From contig PMUP01000081.1 in NCBI GenBank assembly GCA_003166865.1, positions 1 to 64,000 of the forward strand: 64,000 nucleotides of DNA, given 5' to 3'. This stretch comes from Bryobacterales bacterium (GTDB taxonomy: Bacteria > Acidobacteriota > Terriglobia > Bryobacterales > Bryobacteraceae). The notes beneath the pieces were generated by a model that worked only from the letters and a program-made list of their open reading frames with translations, was not told the DNA's origin and ran no database searches. Of the stretch, positions 32,399 through 42,200 are shown piece after piece. The position numbers and the translations under genes were made by a program. Position 1 is the stretch's first letter. Every line of letters begins with the position of its first letter.

Positions 32399-34197
32399 GG
32401 AATCTGGACGCCCCCATTGCGGGCGGTTATGGTCTTGCCTCCGGAGTCCCGCACCACCACGCGAACCAGGTAGCGGCCCGGGGCCACGTTGAAATTTTCC
32501 TTCACATTGATGCCCGCGTTCTGAAAGGTCGCCAAGGTCTGGTCGCGAAGATGCAGCTCCACCACCTTCTCGACCCCGGCGATGTAATTTCCATTGGGAT
32601 CGAACAGGCCCGCCACCACCGTCAAGGTATCATCGTTGCGGTCCTGGGCCTTGTTGAATCGTAAACCCTTCACATCCAGTTGAGCCGTCACTGTGAGTTC
32701 GAACTTCTCATCGCCGGACTTGAAAAACTCCGTCTGAACATCCAACGGAATAGCCTGGACCTCCTCGCGCGAGAAGACGGTTTCCTGGATTTCCTCCTGG
32801 GCCGCTTCGGCCGAATCGACGGCATGCCTGGGAGCCCAGTAGCCGCGACGAGCCTGCAGGGTCAGATTTGCTGAATTCTTCACGGTCACCTTCAGGCCGT
32901 GATAAGCGCCGTCGTATTTCAGCTCTTGCGGGGAAAATCCCAGCACGTAAACGTATTCGGGGCGCGCCGCAATGATGTTGAGCCCTTCCTTAAGGTCGTT
33001 GTCATTGTGGAAGAATGTGCCGCCGGTGCCATCGGCCAGCTCCGCCAGGAGATCATCGGCCTGAGTAGCGGCTCCTCGCTCATACTGTTCCAGACTGCTA
33101 TATGGTTCGCTCGCATGGCCTCCCGGTACGATTGTGAACAGACCTCGCATGTCGATGGTATTGACGACGACATTGGCGCGGACGGCGCGCTCGAGAACAT
33201 CGGATTCGTCGGTCCGATGATCCCGGGTCAGCAGGAAGCCCGGCGAAACCAGAACCAGATTGCGGCTACCGGGCATGACGGAGAGCTTGCGGACGACGTC
33301 CTTCAGCGCTCCAAGTCCGAGCGAGGTCTCGTGGTCGCCGAAGGTCAGGGCCTGCCGAGCCGCATCCCTCAGTCTGGTTAGTGTTGTTACCACGCAAAGG
33401 GGCAGCCCGGTCAAATGGTCCGTGCCTGAGGAGCACGCGACACACCCCTGCGCTTCGCCATAGGCGGCGGTCAGCGCCTGATCCGAGCCGCCCGAAATAA
33501 CCGCCAAGAGCTGCGGGTCCGGGAACAGCCGGCCATCCAAATACAGTTCCTTGTTGATCCACAAATCGGCCAGGTAATGGCTAATATACGGGCAACCCAT
33601 TTGTCGATCGATGCCGCTGGTATAGGGCTGAAGTTTGTTCACGGCGTTGTGCAGTTTCTCGCGATCAGCGGTGAAGTCGGACAGCACCAGGCCGCTGGTG
33701 GTTACGATCGCCGCTCGGCTGGCGGGATCGAGCGCTGTTTCCAGATGGCGATGCATGGCTTGCCGCGTATTGAGCAGATCGCCGGAATCCAGGTGGACGT
33801 CATCGACCAGATATGCGACGTAGCGCTCCGGCAGGACGGGCTGCGGTGAAATCGGAGCCGGCGTATTCTCGCGCGGGACATTCGGAGTCCCCGGTTCGAT
33901 CTCCACCAGTGAACTGCTCTTCTCGATCGAAAATTTCGTGATGACCTGCAGCTTGCCTTTGTCAAAAACCTGAAAATCTTCCTTCTTGAGGGTGCCAACC
34001 GCTCGCCCCTCACGATCGCGAACCACCACGGGCACCGATATCAGATTGACGCGGCTGCTAAAGGTAATTGGCGCTTCGTGAGAGGTCACCTCAGGAGCGC
34101 TGGCCGAAGCCTGGCTGGGCGGAGGCGCCTGGCCGGCGGATTGGGCGCAACAAAATGCCCCAAAGAGCATCACGCGATTCGTAAGGGAGCGAGCCAC
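32395..34197 (-). CDS. VWFA-related acidobacterial protein, exported
   Basis: A 600-residue exported protein. GTG 34197 gives a signal peptide (ARSLTNRVMLFGAFCCAQSA) and avoids overlap with the divergent kinase gene; an ATG at 34275 lies inside that gene. The mature start carries the family pattern FSSRVNLISVPVVVRDREGR, TLKKEDFQVFDKGKLQVITK. The VWA domain (about 115-400) has AYLVDDVHLDSGDLLNTRQA (a DxxxxSG variation of the metal site) and RNLVLVSPGFLL. A beta-rich C-terminus follows. It is the first gene of a pair with 30458-32398. It lies back to back with the kinase gene. Confidence 0.88.
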   Translation of the reverse strand: MARSLTNRVMLFGAFCCAQSAGQAPPPSQASASAPEVTSHEAPITFSSRVNLISVPVVVRDREGRAVGTLKKEDFQVFDKGKLQVITKFSIEKSSSLVEIEPGTPNVPRENTPAPISPQPVLPERYVAYLVDDVHLDSGDLLNTRQAMHRHLETALDPASRAAIVTTSGLVLSDFTADREKLHNAVNKLQPYTSGIDRQMGCPYISHYLADLWINKELYLDGRLFPDPQLLAVISGGSDQALTAAYGEAQGCVACSSGTDHLTGLPLCVVTTLTRLRDAARQALTFGDHETSLGLGALKDVVRKLSVMPGSRNLVLVSPGFLLTRDHRTDESDVLERAVRANVVVNTIDMRGLFTIVPGGHASEPYSSLEQYERGAATQADDLLAELADGTGGTFFHNDNDLKEGLNIIAARPEYVYVLGFSPQELKYDGAYHGLKVTVKNSANLTLQARRGYWAPRHAVDSAEAAQEEIQETVFSREEVQAIPLDVQTEFFKSGDEKFELTVTAQLDVKGLRFNKAQDRNDDTLTVVAGLFDPNGNYIAGVEKVVELHLRDQTLATFQNAGINVKENFNVAPGRYLVRVVVRDSGGKTITARNGGVQIP

Positions 34198-34252
34198 TAT
34201 ATATCTGTTATATATGTTCCAGTGCTGCGGGAGAAGCACCTGCACGACTCCT
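34198..34252. promoter_or_regulatory. AT-rich divergent promoter region
   Basis: Only 55 bases separate the divergent VWA and kinase genes. Its first 20 bases, including TATATATCTGTTATATATG, are strikingly AT-rich in a GC-rich sequence and can form imperfect dyads. It probably holds the -10 elements of both genes, perhaps overlapping. No -35 could be assigned. Confidence 0.35.
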
Positions 34253-36853
34253 ATGCCGCTTTCTGCTGGCGACAAACTCGGTCCTTACGAAATTCTCGCG
34301 CCCATCGGAGCAGGCGGCATGGGCGAGGTGTACCGGGCGCGTGACACGCGGCTGAACCGTATCGTCGCCATCAAGGTGTCAAAGGCACAGTTTTCTGAAC
34401 GCTTTGAGCTCGAAGCGCGCGCCGTCGCGGCATTGAATCACCCCAATATTTGCACTCTTCACGATGTCGGCCCCAATTACCTGGTGATGGAGCTGGTGGA
34501 AGGGCGAACGCTGGCCGAGCGGATCCGGGAGGGTGCGATTCCGTTGGAGGAATCGGTGGCGATTGCCCATCAAATTGCTGATGCGCTCGCAGCCGCGCAC
34601 GACAAGGGAATTGTCCATCGCGACCTGAAGCCGGCCAACCTGAAATTCACGCCGCAAGGCGCGATCAAGGTGCTGGACTTTGGATTGGCGAAAGCGGTCT
34701 CCGTGCGATCCGCGCTGGAAGACCGCTCGATTGTCGCCACGGAGACGATAGGACCGACGCAAGCCGGAATGATCCTGGGCACGGCGCCGTACATGGCTCC
34801 CGAACAGGCGCAGGGCAAACCAGCGAACAAGCAGGCCGATATTTGGGCCTTTGGCGTGGTGTTGTACGAGATGCTCACGGGCCGGAACCCGTTTCAGGGA
34901 GACACGGTCACCGACACGCTGGCCTCGGTGATCAAAGAGCAGCCCGACTGGGATCGCGTTCCCGCCAAGATGCGGCGACTTCTACAGAAGTGTCTGGAGA
35001 AAGATCCCGAGCGCCGTCTGCGCGACATCGGGGACGCCTGGATGTTGCTCGATGAAGGATCACCGGCCGAAACGCAGCGGAAGCGAGTCTCCTGGTTATG
35101 GCCGACCGTGGCGGCTGCGTTGTTTCTGGCCGCTCTCACATTTGGTTTTCTATACTTTCGCCACAAGCCGCCCGCTGCCGCCACAGTGCGCTTCGAAATC
35201 ACGCCGCCCGAGAAAGTCACTGCGGGCAACGGCTTCGGAGTTTCTCCGGACGGCCGCAAGCTGGCGTTCTTGGCCACAGGCGAGGATCGTGTTGCTCGTC
35301 TTTGGATTCGATCCTTCGAGACGTTCGAGACGCGACCGCTGAGCGGCACCGAAGGCGCCGGTAGCATTCCGATTTGGTCGCCCGACAGCCGTTTCGTAGC
35401 GTACGATGCGGGTGGAAAGCTGAAGAAAATCAACATCGCGGGTGGACCGGCGGAAACCATCTGCGAACTTGCGGGGCTGTCCGTTGGCGGTTCCTGGAAC
35501 AAGGATGGCGTGATTATCTTCGGAAACGACTCCCCAGACGGTGGGCTAATGCGCGTTTCCGCGATGGGCGGAAAACCATCTCCGCTGACGATTGTCGACC
35601 CGTCCCGCAACGAACATATCCATACTTTTCCTTCGTTTCTGCCGGATGGGCGGCATTTTCTTTACTACCGCAGTTCAGCGACTCCTGAAAACGCCGGGAC
35701 CTACGTGGGATCGATTGATGCCGAGCCTGGGAAACAGGACCACAAACAACCGCTCGTAAACGCGGCTGCGCTATACGCCCCTGCCGCTGATTCCAGCCCG
35801 GGCGAGTTGCTTTTCTTGCGCAGCCAAACGCTGGTGGCACAACCCTTCGATTCCACGCGGCTGCGGCTCTCCGGCGAGCCTATGCCGGTAGCAGAGCAAG
35901 TTGGCAGCTACCTCGCCTACGGTTTCTTCTCGATTTCAGCCAACGGGATTCTGGTCTACCGGACGCGCTCTCAAGATTTCCAACTCACTTGGTTCGACCG
36001 GCAGGGGATTACAATCGGCCGTGTCTGGGAACCCGGCCCTTACACCAGCCTGTCCGTTTCGCCGGACGGAACGCGAGCCGTGGTCTCCAGGAACGATCTC
36101 TTCCAAGGCACCGCCGTTTGGAATCTGTGGCTGCTGGATCTGACACGAGGCACGAGCAAGCGGTTCACCTCGGCTCTGGGTACTAATGACTTTCCGGTTT
36201 GGTCGCCGGACGGAAGCCGCATCGCATTTGCTTCTAGCCGCGAGGGCGGCTCTGCGGCGTTGAACCTTTATCAAAAGTTGGCCAGCGGCGCCCAGGACGA
36301 GGAGGTGCTCTTGCGAAACAGTGAGACGAAAGTCCCTACGAGCTGGTCGCGTGACGGACGGTTCATCTTGTACACGGTCGACGATCCAAAAACGAAGGGT
36401 GATATTTGGGCGCTATCCATGGAGGGAGATCATCAGCGAACCCGGCTGTTGGGAACGGAATTCAGTGAGCACGCGGCTCAGTTTTCGCCGGACTCCCACT
36501 GGATCGCCTACACTTCCGATGCATCCGGCCGCGACGAGGTCTACGTCCGGGCGTTTCCTGAAGCGAAGGAGGATTTCGTCGTCTCCAAGGGCGGCGGCAG
36601 CAGCCCGCGCTGGCGGGACGACGGGAAAGAGTTGTATTACATTTCTTCCGACGCAAAAGTGATAGCGGTCGAGGTCGCCGCCGGTGATCTCTTCCAGGCG
36701 GGAACATCGAAGCCTCTCTTCCAAGCCTCCGGCGTCCTTTCCACGTGGAGTGTACAAGCAGGCGGCAAACGATTCCTGTTCGCCGTTCCAGTGGAGCAAA
36801 CGCAAGCACCGTTTAGGGTTGTATTGAACTGGACGGCGGCACTAAGAAAATGA
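34253..36853 (+). CDS. Ser/Thr protein kinase with beta-propeller sensor
   Basis: An 866-residue membrane kinase. Residues 1-265 form the Hanks-type kinase: IGAGGMGEVYRARDT (P-loop, about 17), AIKV, HRDLKPANLKF (about 122), DFGLAKA (about 142), and TAPYMAPEQAQG. A single membrane helix (LWPTVAAALFLAALTFGFLY, about 282-302) follows. The remaining 560 residues are WD40-like/TolB-like PD40 beta-propeller repeats (PIWSPDSRFVAYDA, FPVWSPDGSRIAFASS, SPRWRDDGKELYYIS), placed outside the membrane. The kinase is active by its residues. The ATG at 34253 starts at the conserved MPLSAGDKLGPYEIL. It is divergent from two VWA genes, which it may be linked to. Confidence 0.93.
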   Translation: MPLSAGDKLGPYEILAPIGAGGMGEVYRARDTRLNRIVAIKVSKAQFSERFELEARAVAALNHPNICTLHDVGPNYLVMELVEGRTLAERIREGAIPLEESVAIAHQIADALAAAHDKGIVHRDLKPANLKFTPQGAIKVLDFGLAKAVSVRSALEDRSIVATETIGPTQAGMILGTAPYMAPEQAQGKPANKQADIWAFGVVLYEMLTGRNPFQGDTVTDTLASVIKEQPDWDRVPAKMRRLLQKCLEKDPERRLRDIGDAWMLLDEGSPAETQRKRVSWLWPTVAAALFLAALTFGFLYFRHKPPAAATVRFEITPPEKVTAGNGFGVSPDGRKLAFLATGEDRVARLWIRSFETFETRPLSGTEGAGSIPIWSPDSRFVAYDAGGKLKKINIAGGPAETICELAGLSVGGSWNKDGVIIFGNDSPDGGLMRVSAMGGKPSPLTIVDPSRNEHIHTFPSFLPDGRHFLYYRSSATPENAGTYVGSIDAEPGKQDHKQPLVNAAALYAPAADSSPGELLFLRSQTLVAQPFDSTRLRLSGEPMPVAEQVGSYLAYGFFSISANGILVYRTRSQDFQLTWFDRQGITIGRVWEPGPYTSLSVSPDGTRAVVSRNDLFQGTAVWNLWLLDLTRGTSKRFTSALGTNDFPVWSPDGSRIAFASSREGGSAALNLYQKLASGAQDEEVLLRNSETKVPTSWSRDGRFILYTVDDPKTKGDIWALSMEGDHQRTRLLGTEFSEHAAQFSPDSHWIAYTSDASGRDEVYVRAFPEAKEDFVVSKGGGSSPRWRDDGKELYYISSDAKVIAVEVAAGDLFQAGTSKPLFQASGVLSTWSVQAGGKRFLFAVPVEQTQAPFRVVLNWTAALRK

Positions 36854-36887
36854 CGATGAACCCGGGCCCTGTGTTAAGTTCGTACCC

Positions 36888-37295
36888 ATGGCGAGTCCAA
36901 CGCAAGCTCTCAACCAGATCAAGCTCGCTATGGCGAGCACCAACGACTTATTCAACGCCGAGGTTTTTCGGAAACGAAATTTCGCCGCGTTGGAGCAGAT
37001 CTACACAAGGGACGCTCGTATTCTCCCGCCCGGAGCACCCATGGTTTCCGGCCGGCCAGGTATCAAAGAGTTTTGGTCCAACCTGATTCACGCGGTAAAT
37101 GCGAAAACTGCGGTGCTCACATCCATAGACGTCATACCTGTTGGTGACGGTGTTGTTGAGATTGGCCGCGCCACGCTGGGAATCGAGCCCGAAGGGCAGG
37201 GTCCGGCCGAGATGGAAGTGAAATACCTGGTGTACTGGCGACAGGAAGACGGCCTGTGGAAATGGCACATCGACATTTGGAATCAGAACTCCTGA
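36888..37295 (+). CDS. DUF4440/SnoaL-like NTF2-fold protein
   Basis: A 135-residue cytoplasmic protein with an NTF2-like pattern: FNAEVFRKRNFAALEQIYTR, DARILPPGAPMVSGRPGIKE, FWSNLIHAV and the end YWRQEDGLWKWHIDIWNQNS. This is the DUF4440 organisation often found in stand-alone stress or steroid-isomerase-like proteins. No signal peptide. The ATG at 36888 lacks a clear ribosome site; an in-frame ATG at 36930 is also possible. It follows the kinase by 34 bases and could be co-transcribed with it. Confidence 0.85.
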   Translation: MASPTQALNQIKLAMASTNDLFNAEVFRKRNFAALEQIYTRDARILPPGAPMVSGRPGIKEFWSNLIHAVNAKTAVLTSIDVIPVGDGVVEIGRATLGIEPEGQGPAEMEVKYLVYWRQEDGLWKWHIDIWNQNS

Positions 37296-37349
37296 GCGAT
37301 CTACAGGATTTTGATATGCTTCCCAAGGAGATTCCTGGAGGTGCGAACG

Positions 37350-37742
37350 ATGAGGATTGGTTGGACCGCATGTAGTGCGCTGTTGGGGGCGGCGCTTTTT
37401 CTGACTCCGCTGGCCGAGGCTCACCACAGCAACTCGGCGTTCTATGTGGACAAGGTCATCACCATCAAGGGTGTGGTGAAAGAGTTCCGATGGTCCAACC
37501 CGCATGTGTGGATCATTCTTGCTGTGGATGACGGGAAGGGCAACAAAGTGGATTGGAAGGTTGAGGGCCGGCCGCCCGGAATTCTGGGGCGCGCCGGTTG
37601 GACGCCGAAAATTCTGCAGCCCGGCGAAACGATCACTGTGGATCTGAGTCCTGCGAAGGACGCCAGTGCTTCGGGTCTGATTGCCCGCGTGACGAAAGCG
37701 GACGGCACGATCTTGTCGAACGCGCCGCCGCCGACGGAGTAA
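37350..37742 (+). CDS. DUF6152 family secreted protein (second copy)
   Basis: A 130-residue exported protein. The ATG at 37350 is preceded by GGAGG and gives a signal peptide ending TPLAEA; an upstream in-frame ATG at 37311 is less likely. The mature chain begins HHSNSAFYVDKVITIKGVVK and contains EFRWSNPHVWIILAVDD with a conserved WKVEGRPPG. It pairs with two genes of the G-x-W-E-G-x family directly downstream (4 bases to the next gene), as the copy at 578-982 does. The leader TTGATATGCT is shared with the gene at 3085. Function is unknown. Confidence 0.88.
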   Translation: MRIGWTACSALLGAALFLTPLAEAHHSNSAFYVDKVITIKGVVKEFRWSNPHVWIILAVDDGKGNKVDWKVEGRPPGILGRAGWTPKILQPGETITVDLSPAKDASASGLIARVTKADGTILSNAPPPTE

Positions 37743-37746
37743 CGAT

Positions 37747-38517
37747 ATGAAGCTCCAGAATACGCTACTCGGTCTGATCGCCGGAGTGGTGATGCTCCAG
37801 GCGCAGTCCGCGACGCCCGATTTTTCAGGCGTGTATTATCCGATTGCGCCGTTCGGCCGGTTTGCCGGCGGCCCGGCTGCCGGGGCGAGTCAACGGCAGG
37901 GACCACCACCGAAGCCAACTGCATCGGCGCCGCTCTCGGATGGCTCCCGTGGTCGTTCGCCCGATGCGCCGTCGCTCACGCCCGAGTACATGGCGAAGTG
38001 GGAAGCGATCAGCAAAACGCGCATCGCCGGCTCGTCCGAATACGACCTGACCGCCAAGTGCCTCCCTCCCGGAATGCCCGCGATGATGAACATGGCTTAC
38101 GGCATGGAGGTGATGCAGAACAAAGACAAGATCACCTTCTTCAGCGAGCTGAACGATGCGCTGCGCCGTGTTTACCTGGACGGGCGGAAGCCGTCGCAAA
38201 AGGTGCTGGACGATCCCACCTACGCCGGCTACTCGATGGGCCATTGGGAAGGCGATACGTTGGTGGTGGAAACGGTGGCATTGCGCGACAACACGTTCAT
38301 CGAAGGGTTCACGCCGCATAGCGATCAAATGACCGTGCATGAACGTATTCGGCTCAAGGAGCCTGGGCTCCTGGAGGATCGGATCACGGTCACGGATCCA
38401 AAGGCGCTCACCAAGCCTTGGGAAAGCACGAAGACGTACCGGAAGGCGACACGGGAAAAGGAGAACGACGAGCTGCGCGAATTCGCATGCCCGGAGGGGC
38501 TGGGAGAAGCGAAGTGA
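37747..38517 (+). CDS. Secreted G-x-W-E-G-x family protein
   Basis: A 256-residue exported protein with a signal peptide ending LQAQ. Its core runs DFSGVYYPIAPFGRFAGGPA, a low-complexity Gln/Pro/Lys linker, AKCLPPGMPAMMNMAYGMEV, RVYLDGRKPSQKVLDDPTYA, GYSMGHWEGDTLVVETVALR, and ends KTYRKATREKENDELREFAC. The family is seen seven times in this window; its function is unknown. It is a tandem duplicate of the next gene (38514-39278), with which it overlaps by four bases. The operon begins with DUF6152. Confidence 0.87.
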   Translation: MKLQNTLLGLIAGVVMLQAQSATPDFSGVYYPIAPFGRFAGGPAAGASQRQGPPPKPTASAPLSDGSRGRSPDAPSLTPEYMAKWEAISKTRIAGSSEYDLTAKCLPPGMPAMMNMAYGMEVMQNKDKITFFSELNDALRRVYLDGRKPSQKVLDDPTYAGYSMGHWEGDTLVVETVALRDNTFIEGFTPHSDQMTVHERIRLKEPGLLEDRITVTDPKALTKPWESTKTYRKATREKENDELREFACPEGLGEAK

Positions 38518-39278
38518 ACGCCACGGCGCTTGTGTTGGGGTTGGCGACCGCGGCAGTGCTGTGTGCGCAGACGCCGCCGGATTTTTCGGGCGTGTACTAT
38601 CCGATCGCGCCGTTCGGCCGGTTTGTGGGCGGCCCGGCGGCCGGGGCGAGTCAGCGGCAGGGACCACCGCCGAAGCCAACTGCATCGGCGCCGCTCGCGG
38701 ATGGATCGCGGGGCCGGAGGCCGGATGAACCCTCGCTCACGACAGAGTACATGGCGAAGTGGCAAATGATCAGTAAGACTCTCATCGCCGGCTCTTCGGA
38801 ATTCGATCCGACGGCCAAGTGCCTTCCTCCGGGAATGCCCGCGATGATGAGCATGTTTTACGGAATGGAAGTGATGCAGAACAAGGGCAAGATCACTTTC
38901 TTCAGCGAATTGAACGACGCGCTGCGCCGTGTTTATCTGGACGGGCGCAAACCTGCGCAGAAGGTTCTGGACGATCCCACCTACGCTGGTTACTCGACGG
39001 GCCACTGGGAGGGCGACACGCTGGTGGTGGATACGGTGGCGATCCGCGACGACACGTTCATCGAAGGATTCACGCCGCATAGCGGTGAGATGACGGTGCA
39101 GGAGCGCATTCGATTGCTCAGCCCGGGACTAATGGAAGATAAGATCACCGTTACGGATCCGAAGGCGCTGACGAAGCCTTGGGAGACGGTGAAGACCTAT
39201 CGCAGGGCGACGCGAGAGTCCGGTACCGACGAGTTGCGGGAGTTTGCATGTCCCGAAGGATTGTCGGAAGCGAAGTAA
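38514..39278 (+). CDS. Secreted G-x-W-E-G-x family protein (tandem duplicate)
   Basis: A 254-residue protein, starting at GTG 38514 in a GTGA overlap with its neighbour. Sequence after the signal peptide is near-identical to the preceding gene: DFSGVYYPIAPFGRFVGGPA, AKCLPPGMPAMMSMFYGMEV, LDGRKPAQKVLDDPTYAGYS, TGHWEGDTLVVDTVAIRDDT. The duplication is obviously recent relative to the other family members, although the leader peptide differs. It is the last gene of the operon DUF6152-37747-38514. It converges on the NRPS-like gene, one base apart. Confidence 0.87.
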   Translation: MNATALVLGLATAAVLCAQTPPDFSGVYYPIAPFGRFVGGPAAGASQRQGPPPKPTASAPLADGSRGRRPDEPSLTTEYMAKWQMISKTLIAGSSEFDPTAKCLPPGMPAMMSMFYGMEVMQNKGKITFFSELNDALRRVYLDGRKPAQKVLDDPTYAGYSTGHWEGDTLVVDTVAIRDDTFIEGFTPHSGEMTVQERIRLLSPGLMEDKITVTDPKALTKPWETVKTYRRATRESGTDELREFACPEGLSEAK

Positions 39279-39279
39279 G

Positions 39280-42200
39280 CTAACGCCGTGCCAGCAATTC
39301 CGCGAGTTTGGACGCGAGCACATCCACGTTGGGCGGACTGAACATCGTTACATGATCGCCGGGCACGTCGATGATTTGCAGGTTGAGCGCCACTGAATCC
39401 CAACCGAGCGTAGGATCGTGGCCTAAGCCGTGCGGCCGGCTCTCCGGCCTAAAGAGAACGACCTTACCTGAGTACTCGGTGGGTACGTAGTCGTAGCTGG
39501 CGCTGTTGAGTGCTTCGTCATCGGCGAGCGACAACGGTTGGGGCGTGCTTTGGCCTCCGATTCGGGAACGCAATCGGTATCTCGCGAATTTGGCTAGCGT
39601 GGTCGCATGGGTGGAAGCCTGTTCCAGTCTCTTTCGAAGATACGGGCGGATCTCGGAAACAGGCCTTTTCCGTAAGTGGGAGAAATGCCAGCGGATCCGC
39701 TCATACCAGTGCCGGATGCGACGCATCCTGGCAAAGTTGAAGGACTCAAAGAGAACCACCAAGTCGACCGGTGTTCCGGCGTCGTGCATCTGTTGCGCAA
39801 TCTCGTAGGCCAGGTTCCCGCCGGCACACCAACCGGCCAGGTAATAGGGAGGATTGGGTTGATACTCGCGAATCCTGCGTGCGATCTTGGATGCCATTGG
39901 TTTGAGCCCCGGCAATTCGGTTTCGGGGATTTCCACGCCGATCATGGTGTGATGCGAACCGATCTTTTCCGCGACCAAACGCATACTCATTTGCGGACGA
40001 ATGAAGTAGAGAGCGGGCTGGGAGCCACTTTGGATCGGCACGATGCCCGACGGATAGCGGTCCTCGCGGCTTAAATACTCAGCAAACTGGCGGATGGTGC
40101 ATTCCTTGAAGAAGACCGAAGGCGGCACTCTCCTGTTGATGCTCTCCTCGATTTGGCTCACCAGAGCGGCGGCCTGAAGCGAGTTCCCGCCGAGGTCGAA
40201 AAAGCTATCGCAGACTCCGATGTTGCGAATGCCCAGGACTGACTCCCAAATCTGCAATAGCCAGACTTCCTCGGCATTGGCGGGCGCGATCGCCGGCGTA
40301 TCTCGCACGTCCGGTCCGCTCGGCTTCGGAAGAGCGTTTCGGTTTACCTTGCCGCTCGGGAGCAGAGGCACGCTCGCAATCGGAGTGAAGCTGGCCGGAA
40401 TCATGAAATCCGGCAGGCGCTCGGCAAGGAAATGGCGCAGCTCCAGGCTGGACACCGAACTCTCGAACTTGCACACGATATAGGCGATCAGACTTGTATT
40501 CTGAGAATCGCGCGGAACGACGACGGCTTGTGCGACGGCGGGATGCGAGCACAACGCGGCCTCGATCTCGGCCAGCTCAACGCGAAACCCGCGAATCTTG
40601 ACCTGATCATCCGCTCGTCCCAAGTATTCAATGTTCCGGTCGGACAAATAGCGGCCGAGGTCGCCTGAGCGATACAGGCGCGCTCCCGGCGTGACGCTGA
40701 ACGGATCGGAGAGAAAACGCTCAGCCGTCAAGTCAGGGCGATTCAGGTAGCCTCGGGCCAAGTGCGGGGCGCCCACATAGATCTCACCCGCCACTCCGAC
40801 GGGTACCGGATTCATCGCCTGGTCAAGAAGATAAATACGGGTATTGGCGACGGGACGGCCAATCAGCGTTTCGCGGCGGCGAATAGCTGCCGCAGTCACG
40901 TTCCACACTGTGGCGAGGGTGCCGATTTCTGAACTCGAGTAGCAATTATGCAGCTTCGCCAGAGGCATCGCGTCTGTCAAGAGGGCAATGATATCGGGCG
41001 TCAGAACGGCACCAGCCAGGCCGACTTCGCGGATGGTTCTGAGCTTCGACACATGCTTGGGCCCCAGATTGAGAATCTGTTTCAAGACCGGCGGCGGGAA
41101 CACGATGCGAGTGATTCGCTCACGCTCGATGACGTTCAGCAGTCCGTTGATGTCCTTCAGCTCCTCAGCGGAAACGATCACCAGCGGAAGACCGCACATG
41201 AGGGGAAGAAACAGGTTGGCTATGGAAAAGCCGAAGCTAAGAAACGCGTTAAGGCAGCAGATTTCATCCGGCGCATATGTGACGGCGACCAATCCGTTAA
41301 TCACGCTGCGATGAACTCCCACTACCGCTTTGGGTTTTCCGGTCGAGCCAGAGGTGTAAAGTACATAGGCCGCGCTGTCGGGCGTCGTGTTGGCAACCGG
41401 GTTCGTGGAACTGCCGGCGGGAATCTCATCAACGGATAGGATCTCAACTCCGGTTGGGACGCGGTCCCGGCATCGAGCGCTGCTGACTATCAAAGAGAGC
41501 TTAGCGTCGTGCACCATTTCGCTCAAACGCTGCGGGGGATAGCTGGGGTCCAACGGGACATAGGCGCCCCCGGCCTTGAGAATCCCCAGGATTCCCACTA
41601 CAGCCATCCACGACTGCTCCATGCAAAGCCCGACCAGAATCTCCGGGCCCACTCCGCGCCCCAGCAGGTAATGAGCGAGCCGGTTGGCTTGGCGGTTTAG
41701 TTCGCCATAGGTGATGCGCCAGTCACCATCAATCAGAGCAACTGCTTCCGGTGTTCTTGCGGCTTGTTTTTCGAACAGCTCATGGACGCAGCCCTGGGGG
41801 CAAGGCTGGTCGGTCGCGTTCCACTCGAACAAAATCTGCCGCCGTTCCTGCTCACTCAGGATTGCCAGCCGGGAAATTTGTGTTGCGGGATTTTCAGAGG
41901 CGCAGCGCAGAAGTTTCTCGAGGTGCTGTGTCAACCGCAGGATGGTCTTGTGCTCGAAGAGATCCGTCCGGTAGTTCCAATGTCCGACGAACCCGATCCC
42001 TTCGCTCGCGAGCGTGATCGCCAATCCCGGGCTGTCGTCCGGCGAGTCTCTTGGGAACAGCGAACGGGCAAGTTCATTCTGCAGTTCGGGCGCAATGACG
42101 AATGGCGCCTCACCGAGTTCACAACGGTGATCCAGGACAAGTGTCCGGACATGCTCAACCAGCTCTTCAAACGTCTGGTCGCTGGATACTTTCACCTGAA

